Shown: positions 1 through 8,578 of the stretch, one piece after another
Position numbering within the stretch: position 1 is the stretch's first letter
Layout of the letters: every line of letters begins with the position of its first letter
Assembly: GCF_000332515.2 (NCBI RefSeq)
Contig: NZ_AOGZ02000014.1
Span: forward strand, 1,070,001 to 1,134,000
Direction of reading: 5' to 3'
Length of the DNA stretch: 64,000 nt
Origin: Leptospira wolbachii serovar Codice str. CDC
GTDB lineage: Bacteria > Spirochaetota > Leptospiria > Leptospirales > Leptospiraceae
Notes under the pieces: model-generated
The model's database searches: none
The model's input: the letters and a program-made list of their open reading frames with translations, nothing else
What the model was told of the DNA's origin: nothing
Made by a program: the position numbers and the translations under genes

Positions 1-175
1 GGCTAGACAAAGAAGAAACTAACTGACGAGTTAAGTCGGCGTATGGTTTCGCCGCGTTAACTTTGTTAGTCGCTTTTTTTGCCTTTGCCGTGGAGACCAT
101 CTCCATGGTTCGAGTGATTTTTCTCGTGTTTTTAACCGAGTTAATCCTCTTTTTTATCTCACGCGGTGTCGCCAA
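1..175 (-). CDS. atpG: ATP synthase F1 gamma subunit, 5' part (cut by window edge)
   Basis: This is the N-terminal 58 codons of the central-stalk gamma subunit, which couples c-ring rotation to catalysis. The reading frame opens at a TTG at 173-175 and reads [20 protein letters not shown], then [13 protein letters not shown], the conserved N-terminal helix of gamma. A GGGGAAAG ribosome-binding sequence sits just before the TTG, and no ATG fits. The gene starts 11 bases after the atpA stop, as expected in the order H-A-G. The rest of the gene lies outside the window. Confidence 0.93.
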   Translation of the reverse strand, partial: MATPREIKKRINSVKNTRKITRTMEMVSTAKAKKATNKVNAAKPYADLTRQLVSSLSS

Positions 176-186
176 GATCTTTCCCC

Positions 187-1701
187 TTAATTATTCTTTG
201 TCAGAAAATGTTCGACAATCGATTTGATTGTTTTTTGCAGAGCTGCTTCTTGTTTTACTTCTTTTGCAGTTCTGATTTCTTCTAAAATTTCTGGGTGTTG
301 TTCTCTCATGGTTCTTAGCAGGAAAGTTTCGAATTCACGAACCTTTGCTGTTGGGATTGTATCCATAAAACCTTTAGAAACCGCAAAAATAGAGATTACT
401 TGTTCTTCTACTGGAGTCGGTGAGTTGTTTGGTTGTTTAAGAATTTCAAGAACTCGGTAACCGCGATCAAGCTGTGCTTGAGTCACTGGATCGAGTTCTG
501 TTCCTAACTGCGCAAATGCTTCCAAGTCACGGAACTGAGCCAAATCTGACTTCAAAGTTCCTGCTACTTTTTTCATCGCTTTGATTTGCGCTGCCGATCC
601 CACCCTTGATACAGAAATTCCCACGTCCACCGCAGGGCGAAGGCCCGATGCAAAAAGGTTGGACTGGAGGTAGATCTGACCATCAGTGATGGAGATTACG
701 TTAGTAGGAATGTAAGCTGATACTTCCCCTTCTTGTGTTTCGATGATCGGAAGTGCAGTCATTGACCCACCACCAAATTTATCATCGAGTTTCGCTGCTC
801 TTTCAAGAAGGCGAGAGTGAAGGTAGAATACGTCCCCAGGATATGCTTCACGACCTGGTGGGCGGCGAAGTAAAAGGCACATTTGTCTGTAAGCTACAGC
901 TTGTTTGGAAAGGTCATCATACACTACAAGTGTTGCTTTTCCTTCTTCATACATAAAGTATTCAGCCATAGTTGCGCCGGAATACGGAGCAATGAATAAC
1001 ATGGGAGCAGGTTCTGATGCGTTTGCCGATACGATGATAGTATACTCAAGAGCACCTTTTTCACGTAACATTTCGATAGTGGAAGCAACAGTAGATGCTT
1101 TTTGTCCAATCGCTACGTAAACACAGATCACACCTTTTCCTTTTTGGTTGATGATGGTATCGATCGCGATGGAAGTTTTTCCCGTTCCGCGGTCACCAAT
1201 GATAAGTTCTCGTTGTCCACGACCAATTGGGATCATGGCATCGATTGCTTTGATTCCTGTTTGCATTGGTTCATGAACGGACTTTCTCATCGCAATCCCT
1301 GGAGCTGGTGACTCAACAGGTCTTGTTTTTTTTGCGTTCAGTGGTCCTTTCCCGTCGATCACTTCCCCAAGAGGGTTCAGCACTCGGCCAAGGAGCTCCG
1401 GTCCTACCGGAACTTCGAAGATCTTTCCTACACGTTTAACGGAAAAACCTTCTTCAATTTTAATATAATCACCAAAGATTACAACCCCTACGGAGTTTTC
1501 TTCTAAGTTGAAGGCCTGTCCTCGAACTCCGTTTTGGAATTCAACAAGCTCTCCTGACATTACGTTAGTGAGTCCGTAAACTCTCGCAATCCCGTCCCCT
1601 ACTTCGAGAACCGTTCCAACTTCTTCAACTTGAAGGTCTTTTTTGAAGTTTTTAATTTCTTGTTTTAGTACCGACGTTACTTCGTCTGTTTTAATTTTCA
1701 T
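187..1701 (-). CDS. atpA: ATP synthase F1 alpha subunit
   Basis: Alpha subunit of the F1 catalytic headpiece: it binds a non-catalytic nucleotide and forms the alpha3beta3 ring with beta. The 504-residue length is normal. The P-loop GDRGTGKT lies near residue 170, and the conserved stretch [13 protein letters not shown], which contains the alpha-subunit Ser-Arg pair, near residue 365. The N-terminal beta-barrel and C-terminal helical domain are intact. The start codon overlaps the atpH stop in an ATGA arrangement, so the two are translationally coupled. No beta subunit gene is visible because the operon continues past the window edge through atpG. Confidence 0.98.
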   Translation of the reverse strand: MKIKTDEVTSVLKQEIKNFKKDLQVEEVGTVLEVGDGIARVYGLTNVMSGELVEFQNGVRGQAFNLEENSVGVVIFGDYIKIEEGFSVKRVGKIFEVPVGPELLGRVLNPLGEVIDGKGPLNAKKTRPVESPAPGIAMRKSVHEPMQTGIKAIDAMIPIGRGQRELIIGDRGTGKTSIAIDTIINQKGKGVICVYVAIGQKASTVASTIEMLREKGALEYTIIVSANASEPAPMLFIAPYSGATMAEYFMYEEGKATLVVYDDLSKQAVAYRQMCLLLRRPPGREAYPGDVFYLHSRLLERAAKLDDKFGGGSMTALPIIETQEGEVSAYIPTNVISITDGQIYLQSNLFASGLRPAVDVGISVSRVGSAAQIKAMKKVAGTLKSDLAQFRDLEAFAQLGTELDPVTQAQLDRGYRVLEILKQPNNSPTPVEEQVISIFAVSKGFMDTIPTAKVREFETFLLRTMREQHPEILEEIRTAKEVKQEAALQKTIKSIVEHFLTKNN

Positions 1702-2261
1702 TCAAATGCTCCGACTGGGATTTTCTTTTGGAGGAGAGCCTCTTCAATTCCGGCAAGTTTTGCACGGATCGAGGCGTCGATTAAAAAGTCGTCTATATAG
1801 ATTTTGAATCCACCGATGAGGTTAAGATCCGTATGTTCAGTGACACGAACTTCGCGTCCGAACTTGGAAGAGATAGACTTGATGATTCGATCTACAGCTT
1901 CTTTGCCAAGAGAATCTTTGGAAACAATGCGGAGAGAACTACGATTTTTAAGTCGGTCCACTCCTGTTCTATAATCTTCCAAAATATCCTTGAGGTATAG
2001 AAATCGATTCTTACGAACCACAAGTGTAATGAAGTTGGCAACGATTTCCGATGCCTTCCCTTGAACTGACTTTTCAGCAGTTCTTACTTTCTCAGAAGGA
2101 TCAACTAACGGAGAAAGGAAATAATGGCGGATTGACTCATCGGAAAAGAAAATATCAACTAAAGTTGAAAGTTCCTCTTCCGTTGACTCAAGCGAGTTAG
2201 CTTCCTGAGCTAACTCCAAAAGTGCCGTTGCGTAAACCTTTGAAATTTGGTTCAGACTCAT
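1698..2261 (-). CDS. atpH: ATP synthase F1 delta subunit
   Basis: Delta subunit (187 residues) of the peripheral stalk, linking the top of F1 to subunit b. The sequence has the usual N-terminal helical bundle ([17 protein letters not shown]) and the family hallmark near the C terminus, where an [11 protein letters not shown] segment precedes [13 protein letters not shown]. It overlaps atpA by four bases at its 3' end and atpF by four bases at its 5' end, both ATGA junctions. The position between b and alpha confirms the assignment. Confidence 0.96.
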   Translation of the reverse strand: MSLNQISKVYATALLELAQEANSLESTEEELSTLVDIFFSDESIRHYFLSPLVDPSEKVRTAEKSVQGKASEIVANFITLVVRKNRFLYLKDILEDYRTGVDRLKNRSSLRIVSKDSLGKEAVDRIIKSISSKFGREVRVTEHTDLNLIGGFKIYIDDFLIDASIRAKLAGIEEALLQKKIPVGAFE

Positions 2262-2782
2262 TTGATTTTAAGTTTATCGAGTTTTGCGATCTCTTTTTCG
2301 ACAAAGGAAGCATAGTCTTCCTTCTTTAATTGTTTCTCCAAGATCTCACTCGCGATGAGAACGGACATTTCCACAATTTGGTTTTGCATTTCTGATAAGG
2401 CTCTGCCTTTCGCTAGTTCGATTTCTCGAATTGCGCTATCTTTAATGCCTTTTACTTCGTTGTGTGCTTCATCCGTCAAACGAGTGCGGAGAGCAACTGC
2501 ATCCTTTTTAGCTTCATCTACAATTTTATGCGCTTCTTCCGTTGCTTTGAAGAGTTGGTCTTTGTATTCTTTTAAAGACTTTTCTGCTTCAACACGAAGG
2601 GTTTCTGCTTTGTTGATATCGCCTTGAATGCCGGAAGCACGTTCTTCGAGAGCATGAAGGATCTTGTCCCATGCAAATTTTTTAAGAACTAAGACAACAA
2701 CCCCGAAAGTGACCAGGGTCCAGATGACCAGACCCGGATTGACTTTCAGCAAATTGAAGCCGGAAGCCGCGAGGATAGCCAA
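2258..2782 (-). CDS. atpF: ATP synthase Fo subunit b
   Basis: Subunit b (174 residues) of the peripheral stalk. One transmembrane helix at about residues 12-32 is followed by a long, highly charged helical region rich in Ala, Glu and Lys (about 45-165), the dimerising coiled coil that reaches to the delta subunit. It starts two bases after atpE and overlaps atpH by four bases. Only one b-type gene is present here, so b is probably a homodimer rather than a b/b' pair. Confidence 0.96.
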   Translation of the reverse strand: MAILAASGFNLLKVNPGLVIWTLVTFGVVVLVLKKFAWDKILHALEERASGIQGDINKAETLRVEAEKSLKEYKDQLFKATEEAHKIVDEAKKDAVALRTRLTDEAHNEVKGIKDSAIREIELAKGRALSEMQNQIVEMSVLIASEILEKQLKKEDYASFVEKEIAKLDKLKIK

Positions 2783-2784
2783 GA

Positions 2785-3069
2785 CTATTGTCCTTGTTCT
2801 ACTTTAGTGGCACCAGCACCAATTGTTTTATCAATTGAGCCATTGAGTTTGAGCGCGATAAGAAGAGCGATCACCACTGCGAAAAGTGCTGCCCCTTCAA
2901 TCATACCTGCTGCTACGTAAAGAACGAGTTGGATCTTTCCCGCTGCTTCTGGTTGGCGGCTAATGCTTTCTGCCACTGATCCACCAATTCTACCAATACC
3001 GATTCCTGCACCAAGTAATGCAAGTCCTGCTGCGAGTCCTACTGCGATGTATCCTAAACCGAATTCCAT
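2785..3069 (-). CDS. atpE: ATP synthase Fo subunit c
   Basis: Proteolipid c subunit (94 residues) forming the rotor ring. Two hydrophobic helices are separated by the polar loop SRQPEAAGK. The second helix carries the ion-carrying Glu in GMIEGAALFAV. Gly-Ala after that Glu, rather than Ser-Thr, favours proton over sodium coupling (inference from known ring types). An AGGAGTG Shine-Dalgarno sequence lies upstream of the ATG. The C-terminal tail of about 15 residues is a little longer than usual. Confidence 0.97.
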   Translation of the reverse strand: MEFGLGYIAVGLAAGLALLGAGIGIGRIGGSVAESISRQPEAAGKIQLVLYVAAGMIEGAALFAVVIALLIALKLNGSIDKTIGAGATKVEQGQ

Positions 3070-3117
3070 TGTTTTCGTTTCACTCCTGTGTGTTTTATAA
3101 TATAAATAAAACCAATG

Positions 3118-4176
3118 TTAATGTCTATGCATCACAGTCCCGATGAAGACGGACGTGAGCAGAGAGAAAATGAACGCTTGTAAAAAGGCTACAAGAAGTT
3201 CTAAAAAGTAAATGAGCACCGAACTGAGTACAGAGACTGGTGCAATGAACCAACTTTCACTCATAAAGATAAACCCAAGTAATGCAAGGATCATAACGTG
3301 TCCCGCAGTCATGTTAGCAAGTAACCTCATGGTTAACGCAAAAGAGCGCGCAACGTGAGTGACTACAAACTCTAAAACCCACATGAGTGGCCAGAGTGGG
3401 AGGGGAACTCCCTTGGGTACGGCATGTGCTACGAAGGAAATTCCTTGGTAGGAGAATGCGGTTCCATAAATAGTAAGTAAAGTTAAAGATGCTAAGGAAA
3501 GTGTGACACTGATGTCACCTGTAGGAGTGATTCCTGACCATACTTGACCGAAAGTATGGAGTGCATGCGGAGTGTGTTCAAACAATCCTACAGCAACTAG
3601 TGCATCCGATGCTGCGACCGTAAGCTCACCCACAGAAGGAACGAGTCCAAAGAGGTTACAAAAAAGGATAAAGAAAAACAAAGAGAAGATGTAATGGTAG
3701 TAAGAATGTCCGTGGTGATCGAGAGATGCATCCACAACATTTTCTTTTAGGTAAGAAACAAAAGCCTCTACACCAGAAGTGAATTTGTTATGAACCTTTT
3801 TTGGATTCCTGGAAATCAAATTGGCTGCGGGAATAAAAACGATGAACATAAAAAAACAAGCGATCCACATCATGGTCACTCGTTTGGTAATGTGAAGGTC
3901 GAGTCCACCTAAGTAATGATACTTCACGCCATCATGGTTGATGAAGACATCATGGTTTTCTGCATCAAAGCCAGGTTGACCTTCCGTGACGATGGTTCCA
4001 CCAAAGTTCAGCGGGAACACAGGGGCATCACCTAAGTGGTGCGCCATGACCTCGCTGAAATCGAAGCCCTCATCAGAGCTGTGCCCTTCCGAATCATTGG
4101 CAAAAAGATTCGTAAAACTAAGGGAAAAAACTAATAAAAAAGATAAAAAAAACCGATATTTAGACTTATTTTCCAC
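3118..4176 (-). CDS. atpB: ATP synthase Fo subunit a
   Basis: Subunit a forms the ion half-channels beside the c-ring. The conserved Arg lies in MRLLANMTAGH, and about six further hydrophobic helices are visible. Like the subunits of Bacteroidetes and spirochaetes, it carries an N-terminal signal-like helix and a His/Asp-rich extracytoplasmic stretch (FSEVMAHHLGDAP). I place the start at the GTG at 4174-4176, which gives a good signal peptide (FFLSFLLVFSLSFTNLFA) and overlaps the upstream gene's stop by 11 bases. An in-frame TTG at 4222-4224 is possible but has no ribosome-binding site. About 50 bases separate the stop from atpE. Confidence 0.92.
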   Translation of the reverse strand: MENKSKYRFFLSFLLVFSLSFTNLFANDSEGHSSDEGFDFSEVMAHHLGDAPVFPLNFGGTIVTEGQPGFDAENHDVFINHDGVKYHYLGGLDLHITKRVTMMWIACFFMFIVFIPAANLISRNPKKVHNKFTSGVEAFVSYLKENVVDASLDHHGHSYYHYIFSLFFFILFCNLFGLVPSVGELTVAASDALVAVGLFEHTPHALHTFGQVWSGITPTGDISVTLSLASLTLLTIYGTAFSYQGISFVAHAVPKGVPLPLWPLMWVLEFVVTHVARSFALTMRLLANMTAGHVMILALLGFIFMSESWFIAPVSVLSSVLIYFLELLVAFLQAFIFSLLTSVFIGTVMHRH

Positions 4177-4546
4177 TGAAATAGCTCGCAAATACAAGGA
4201 AAAGAAGGTGGACGAAATAGGCAATTAAAAATCCAGAAGTTGCCTCAAAAGGGTACTCTAGGACCTGTAAAGCAGTCAAAATACCCAGATTTAGAAAAAA
4301 GGAGAGGAATACTGTGAAAAAGGGGAAGCCAGAATCCGACAAAGCAGGGATTTTTCTCGGAAGAAAGCGAAGTTGCAAGATTGCCATTTGGATGGCAAAG
4401 GACATCGCACCACCGAAATAGAAGATCACACGATATCCATCTGCCACCAAACCAGCAGTTAACGGAAGACTTAGAATGAATATAACAATTAAGTAAGTAA
4501 AGTAATGTAAATGGAATCGTTTTAGATTGATGGTATTTAGATCCAT
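4166..4546 (-). CDS. Small four-helix membrane protein, AtpI-like, first gene of the ATP synthase operon
   Basis: A 126-residue integral membrane protein with four hydrophobic segments (about 14-35, 40-57, 73-93 and 100-122). Its position directly before atpB, overlapping that gene, matches AtpI, the c-ring assembly factor of other atp operons. The sequence is too divergent to name by motif. The ATG at 4544-4546 is preferred. An in-frame extension upstream to 4666 merely reads through a G+C-rich intergenic repeat and gives a low-complexity Pro-rich peptide. No clear Shine-Dalgarno sequence is seen. Confidence 0.7.
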   Translation of the reverse strand: MDLNTINLKRFHLHYFTYLIVIFILSLPLTAGLVADGYRVIFYFGGAMSFAIQMAILQLRFLPRKIPALSDSGFPFFTVFLSFFLNLGILTALQVLEYPFEATSGFLIAYFVHLLFLVFASYFSGK

Positions 4547-4620
4547 TAGTTGCAGTTTACTTGGATGGGGAAATGGGGGCAAGTAGGATTGGGGTTTGGG
4601 TGGGGATAGAATGGTATAGT

Positions 4621-4667
4621 TCCCCGCCCTAATCGAATTGGGTGGGGTTATCCACCCGCCACCCAAT
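4621..4667. repeat. G+C-rich intergenic repeat, copy 1
   Basis: A 47-bp element begins TCCCCGCCCT and carries the inverted repeat ATTGGGTGG (4637-4645) and CCACCCAAT (4659-4667), a perfect 9-bp stem in otherwise A+T-rich DNA. A second, clearly related copy in the same orientation lies at 7072-7114. Here it sits between the putative promoter region of the ATP synthase operon and its first gene, so it would be in the 5' leader if transcription starts upstream. The rest of 4668-4784 is A+T-rich with no recognisable element. Confidence 0.7.
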
Positions 4668-4784
4668 GACTTCCATATATCACATGTTTGTTGGCAAATA
4701 AAGAAAGATTTCTAACTTACAAATTTTTTATAAAAATAAGTTCATATTTTGTATACATTTGGAGGCTCAAGCTGACTGCATTCT

Positions 4785-5936
4785 CTACAACGGCGAAAGC
4801 CCATACTTCGTATTCAGATAAAAAAACAATTTCTGAACATCCGTTTCCGTCAGATCAGTATTGAAGAATAAAACTTCTGCGATATCGGCATCGAGATTTC
4901 CATTTCCTAAATAAAGAGTATTAGCGGGACTACCACCGGAATAATCATGAACAACGGGGACCTGTCCTTTCACAATTCCATTCCAGTATTCGCTTACAGT
5001 CGAAGACAATACCTGAACAGAGCCAATTGCTAAAAAATGTGATTTTAGGATTGGTAATGCTGATACTGTAATGCAACTATAGCCATTTCTACAAACCAAA
5101 TATTCTGGATTTGGATGTTCGATACTAATTTCACGTCCCTGCCCGCCGTGAAGGTTTAACAACGTTATTCCACCTGTAACTGTATTCACTAATCTCATCA
5201 CAAAAAAAACACTTCCGCTATTAGTTACATACAACCCAACCGCTCCAGATGATAAATCCATACGCGATGTATTTGAACTTCTGAATTCGGCTACCGGATA
5301 TCCCTTGACCTGGTTCATTCGAAACACAGGTCTTTGGATGGTATTTGCTTGAACAATATGATTCCCATACCCACTAACATCAGTCCAAGTTGCTATTCCA
5401 TCCCCATCATTTAATGTTAGCTGGTCAGCCTTAAACCAAAGTCGTAGGGAACCACCACCGAGAACACGTGGTGCAACCATTTGGACAGTATATTCGTTGG
5501 TACTACCATCGACCGCTTTGACAGTGTATCTCAACGGTATTGCATAAGAGTTTGAAGTAACTCCGCTAATTTGTTCGACGCCATTTACTGTTACAGAGAC
5601 TCCATTTGTTTTGAATTGAGCAACATAGGAAGCAATCGAAGTAATGGTTTCGGAAGTAATAACAATTTGATTATCGCGAATCAATCCCTTGGTACCAAGA
5701 CTGGGAATGGAATACTCTAAAATCTCCTTTGGGAGCGAAGGTAAATAGGTTTTGCCACAAGTTTGGCTATAATCGGAGGTTGCCCACTTTAACAGCAAGT
5801 TGTTACGGAAAGTAGCTTGGTTAGGATCACAGGGATTATCAGTAATTGTATTTTTACAGGAGATGAAAAAGAAAATTACACAAAAACAAAATGGTAATGT
5901 GAATCTAAACAAGTGAACTGTTGGCCTCAATTTCAT
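4785..5936 (-). CDS. Putative surface lipoprotein with concanavalin-like (LamG-type) domain
   Basis: A 383-residue predicted lipoprotein. The N terminus is a hydrophobic signal ending FFFISCKNT, giving a lipidated Cys near residue 27. Residues about 65-155 resemble the repeated beta-sandwich domains (DUF5018-like) of surface proteins, with a VKAVDGSTNEYTVQM strand. Residues about 160-383 look like a concanavalin-type jelly roll: GGSLRLWFKAD, then WTDVSGYGNHI, and finally ADIAEVLFFNTDLTETD. Such domains bind carbohydrate or protein ligands on the cell surface, but the ligand is unknown. The ATG at 5934-5936 follows a weak GAG; a TTG 15 bases upstream is an alternative. The gene is monocistronic as far as can be seen. 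Confidence 0.75.
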   Translation of the reverse strand: MKLRPTVHLFRFTLPFCFCVIFFFISCKNTITDNPCDPNQATFRNNLLLKWATSDYSQTCGKTYLPSLPKEILEYSIPSLGTKGLIRDNQIVITSETITSIASYVAQFKTNGVSVTVNGVEQISGVTSNSYAIPLRYTVKAVDGSTNEYTVQMVAPRVLGGGSLRLWFKADQLTLNDGDGIATWTDVSGYGNHIVQANTIQRPVFRMNQVKGYPVAEFRSSNTSRMDLSSGAVGLYVTNSGSVFFVMRLVNTVTGGITLLNLHGGQGREISIEHPNPEYLVCRNGYSCITVSALPILKSHFLAIGSVQVLSSTVSEYWNGIVKGQVPVVHDYSGGSPANTLYLGNGNLDADIAEVLFFNTDLTETDVQKLFFYLNTKYGLSPL

Positions 5937-6044
5937 TAACTCAAAAGACAAACTAACATCGAATAATGTTTAATGGTTCAGAGATTTAGGTTTTATCGTC
6001 AAGTATAAAAGAGGAAATTAAATGCCGAAATCAAAATCCTCTCT

Positions 6045-6446
6045 TTAGATAGAAGCAAATTGATCCAAAATTTCTTTTAGTTGAAATGCTTGCTTTTCCT
6101 CAATACCAGATAAACAAAAAATTTGCTCCGGGATGGCTTTTGCTTTTTCTCGCAATTGTTTTCCATTTTTTGTGAGACTAACAATCACAACACGTTCATC
6201 ATCAGGATTTCTCTTTCGTTGGATCAACCCACTTTGTTCCAATCGTTTTAATAATGGTGTCAATGTTCCCGAATCTAATTGTAATCGTTCTCCAAGCCCG
6301 CTAACAGTGTTTTCCTCTTCTTCCCAAAGAACCAACATAACAAGGTATTGTGGATACGTGAGTCCCACCGCCGCAAGTAGCGGACGGTAGATTTTCATCA
6401 ACCTGTGCATCGAAGAATACAAAGAAAAGCAAATTTGGTTCTTCAA
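6045..6446 (-). CDS. MarR-family peroxide sensor, OhrR type with two cysteines
   Basis: A 133-residue winged-helix repressor resembling OhrR along its length: KNQICFSLYSS at the N terminus, GLTYPQYLVMLVLWE, the recognition region LDSGTLTPLLKRLEQSGL, and the wing RKRNPDDERVV. Cys6 matches the reactive peroxidatic cysteine of OhrR. Cys111 lies 105 residues later, the same spacing as the resolving cysteine of Xanthomonas OhrR (from memory), so this is probably the two-Cys type. The start is the TTG at 6444-6446, preceded at 8 bases by GAGG; this leaves a 26-base gap to the upstream peroxidase gene. The likely role is to repress that gene until organic peroxides oxidise the protein. Confidence 0.85.
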   Translation of the reverse strand: MKNQICFSLYSSMHRLMKIYRPLLAAVGLTYPQYLVMLVLWEEEENTVSGLGERLQLDSGTLTPLLKRLEQSGLIQRKRNPDDERVVIVSLTKNGKQLREKAKAIPEQIFCLSGIEEKQAFQLKEILDQFASI

Positions 6447-6471
6447 AAGAAGAACCTCATCTGTGGGATTC

Positions 6472-6957
6472 TTAACCTTTGACAAGTTTTTCGATATCCT
6501 TTTCAATATCTTCCGGTTTTGTGATGGGTGCGTATCGTTTAACAACGTTTCCATTTTTATCAATTAAGAATTTTGTGAAATTCCATTTGATGTCCAAGGA
6601 GCCAAAAATTCCTGGTGCTTGTTTTTTTAAATGCAAGTAGAGTGGATCTGTGTTTGGTCCATTCACTTCTAGTTTAGAAAAGATAGGAAAAGTTGTAGAA
6701 AACGTTCTCTCGCAAAACAATTTGATTTCTGCGTCAGATCCAGGTTCTTGTTGTCCGAACTGGTTGCACGGAAATGCCAATACTTCCAAACCTTTTCCTT
6801 TCCAGCGATCGTAAGTCTCTTGAAGGCCTTTGTACTGAGGAGTGAAGCCACACTCGCTAGCCGTATTCACTATCAAAAGCACTTTATCTTTAAACTGCTC
6901 CAACGGAACTTCCTCGGAACCTCGTTTCACCTTGATATTATAAAATTCATCTGACAT
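6472..6957 (-). CDS. Glutathione peroxidase family (thioredoxin-type) peroxidase
   Basis: A 161-residue peroxidase of the GPx fold. The catalytic Cys is in NTASECGFTPQY (about residue 37). The active-site Gln is in FPCNQFGQQEPG and the Trp/Asn in WNFTKFLI. A further Cys in LFCERTF is where the resolving Cys of BtuE-like enzymes lies, so the reductant is more likely thioredoxin than glutathione. A GGGAG ribosome-binding site precedes the ATG. The OhrR-type gene follows on the same strand, suggesting a self-contained peroxide-response unit. Confidence 0.93.
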   Translation of the reverse strand: MSDEFYNIKVKRGSEEVPLEQFKDKVLLIVNTASECGFTPQYKGLQETYDRWKGKGLEVLAFPCNQFGQQEPGSDAEIKLFCERTFSTTFPIFSKLEVNGPNTDPLYLHLKKQAPGIFGSLDIKWNFTKFLIDKNGNVVKRYAPITKPEDIEKDIEKLVKG

Positions 6958-6983
6958 GTTTGGTCTCCCTAATTACCAATTAG

Positions 6984-6995
6984 ATTGTGCACAAT
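6984..6995. promoter_or_regulatory. Candidate OhrR/MarR operator upstream of the peroxidase gene
   Basis: A perfect 12-bp palindrome, ATTGTGCACAAT, begins 27 bases upstream of the peroxidase ATG and is flanked symmetrically by AATT. On the minus strand a TTGAAC (-35-like) lies just before it and AATCTA (-10-like) overlaps its end, about 17 bases later. A repressor bound here would block the promoter. The A+T-rich palindromic form is typical of MarR/OhrR sites, and the regulator gene lies in the same unit. Binding is inferred. Confidence 0.55.
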
Positions 6996-7071
6996 TTAAT
7001 TTTGTTCAATCTTTTTATTAAAATTTTGAGAAATCGTGAGCTGTGGCTCAAATGGGTCGTGAATCTATATA

Positions 7072-7114
7072 TCCCCGCCCTGACTTGGGTGGGGAACTGA
7101 ACCCGCCTCCCAAT
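7072..7114. repeat. G+C-rich intergenic repeat, copy 2
   Basis: A 43-bp copy of the element at 4621-4667 in the same orientation. It shares the TCCCCGCCCT start, the TTGGGTGGGG core and the ACCCGCC end; the spacer after the first block is 3 instead of 7 bases. The stem TTGGGTGG/CCTCCCAA has one mismatch. It lies between the divergent peroxidase and amt genes. The rest of 6996-7283 holds the amt leader; a short TGAGC/GCTCA hairpin is at 7037-7050, and otherwise nothing is recognised. Confidence 0.7.
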
Positions 7115-7283
7115 ACCATCGCCTTACCACAACCCGACGAAACTGGCCACCACCATCCAAATTCCGCCCGATTTTTTACAAAAAAGTTCTTAGTTTTGCA
7201 GAATTTACTCGCTTTCAGAGACAAATCGTTCGTAATGATACGAATTTTATTTCTCATTTCAAAAAAGATATTTGGAGCAAACA

Positions 7284-8573
7284 ATGAAAATACAATTGGT
7301 CTTACGACCTTTGTTGGTATGTCTACTCTTCCTTTTACCGGGATTCCTAGCCGCAGAAGGGGAAATTCCAGCACCCGCTGCCATCGATAAATCAGACACG
7401 GCATGGATGTTGGTTTCGTCTGCATTTGTGTTTTTTATGATCCCAGGACTTGCCTTGTTCTATGGAGGTATCGTCCGATCCAAAAATGTTCTCTCCACTA
7501 TGATGCATAGTTTTGTTGCCATCATCGTAATGACCTTGCAATGGACGATCTTCGGATATAGTTTTGCTTTTTCTGGAGATAACCCGTATATCGGAAATTT
7601 TGATTTAGTATTCTTGAATGGAATTGATATCGATTCGGTAAAAGGTTCGATCCCTACCTATGTACACTTTTTATTCCAAGGTATGTTTGCGATCATCACA
7701 CCGGCCCTCATCTCAGGTGCGATAGCTGAAAGAATTAAACTCTCTGCCTATGTAGTTTTTATCATCGTCTGGTCAACGTTAGTTTATGACCCAGTGGCAC
7801 ATTGGGTTTGGTCTGATTCTGGTTGGTTATTAAAAATGAATGCTCTTGATTTTGCGGGAGGAACTGTTGTCCATTTGATCTCAGGGATTGCCGGACTTGC
7901 TGCAGCAATTGTCATCGGGAAACGAAAAGGTGATGTGGGGTTATTAACACATCCAAATAACATGACTTATACTCTACTGGGATCAGGTCTATTGTGGTTT
8001 GGTTGGTTTGGTTTCAACGCAGGTTCTGGTCTTGCTGTCAATGGGCTTGCTGCTAGAGCATTTTTAGTAACACTCATTGCACCTGCTGCTGCAGGCGCAA
8101 GTTGGTTACTCATCGAATGGTTACATACAAAAAAAGCAACTGCACTAGGTGCTGCTTCTGGAATCGTAGCTGGACTTGTAGTCATTACACCTGCTTCCGG
8201 TTATGTGGGTGTCCAAGGAGCAATGATAATGGGAGTTCTGGTTTCACCCATCTGTTATATGGCAATTCTACTAAAAGGAAAAATTAAATATGACGATACT
8301 CTCGATGCTTTCGGTATCCACGGTGTTGGTGGAGCCTTCGGTGCCATTCTCACTGGACTTTTTGCTTTAGAGTTAGCAGAAGGAATGACCTTAGGAAACC
8401 AAATGACTGCACAAATAATCAGCGTGGTTGCCACAGGTTTTTATTCCTTTGTAGTTTCTTACATACTTGCACTCGTAATCGAAAAGACAATTGGCTTTAG
8501 AATTGAAGAAGATAAAGAAATCACCGGACTCGACCAAGAAATCCATGGTGAAAAAGGATATGACATTAGGTAA
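7284..8573 (+). CDS. amt: Ammonium transporter Amt
   Basis: A 429-residue ammonium channel of the inner membrane. A cleavable signal-like segment (residues 1-24, ending FLLPGFLAAEG) precedes about 11 transmembrane helices, as in many AmtB proteins. Recognisable blocks are FYGGIVRSKNVLSTM, the twin-His region with AGGTVVHLISG, and HGVGGAFGAILTG. The ATG at 7284 has a GGAG six bases upstream and is preferred over an in-frame TTG at 7272. The PII gene follows after five bases, the classic amt-glnK pairing in which PII plugs the channel when nitrogen is plentiful. Confidence 0.97.
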   Translation: MKIQLVLRPLLVCLLFLLPGFLAAEGEIPAPAAIDKSDTAWMLVSSAFVFFMIPGLALFYGGIVRSKNVLSTMMHSFVAIIVMTLQWTIFGYSFAFSGDNPYIGNFDLVFLNGIDIDSVKGSIPTYVHFLFQGMFAIITPALISGAIAERIKLSAYVVFIIVWSTLVYDPVAHWVWSDSGWLLKMNALDFAGGTVVHLISGIAGLAAAIVIGKRKGDVGLLTHPNNMTYTLLGSGLLWFGWFGFNAGSGLAVNGLAARAFLVTLIAPAAAGASWLLIEWLHTKKATALGAASGIVAGLVVITPASGYVGVQGAMIMGVLVSPICYMAILLKGKIKYDDTLDAFGIHGVGGAFGAILTGLFALELAEGMTLGNQMTAQIISVVATGFYSFVVSYILALVIEKTIGFRIEEDKEITGLDQEIHGEKGYDIR

Positions 8574-8578
8574 TTATT

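Noticed and set aside
4547..4666. N-terminal extension of the AtpI-like gene upstream to 4666
   Set aside because: It reads through the G+C-rich repeat and gives a Pro-rich low-complexity peptide; the ATG at 4544-4546 gives the normal membrane protein.
7186..7199. Sigma-54-type promoter upstream of amt
   Set aside because: A TTTTGCA matches the -12 element, but the -24 pair is GT instead of GG, and the flanking bases fit poorly. Plausible by function, too weak to list.
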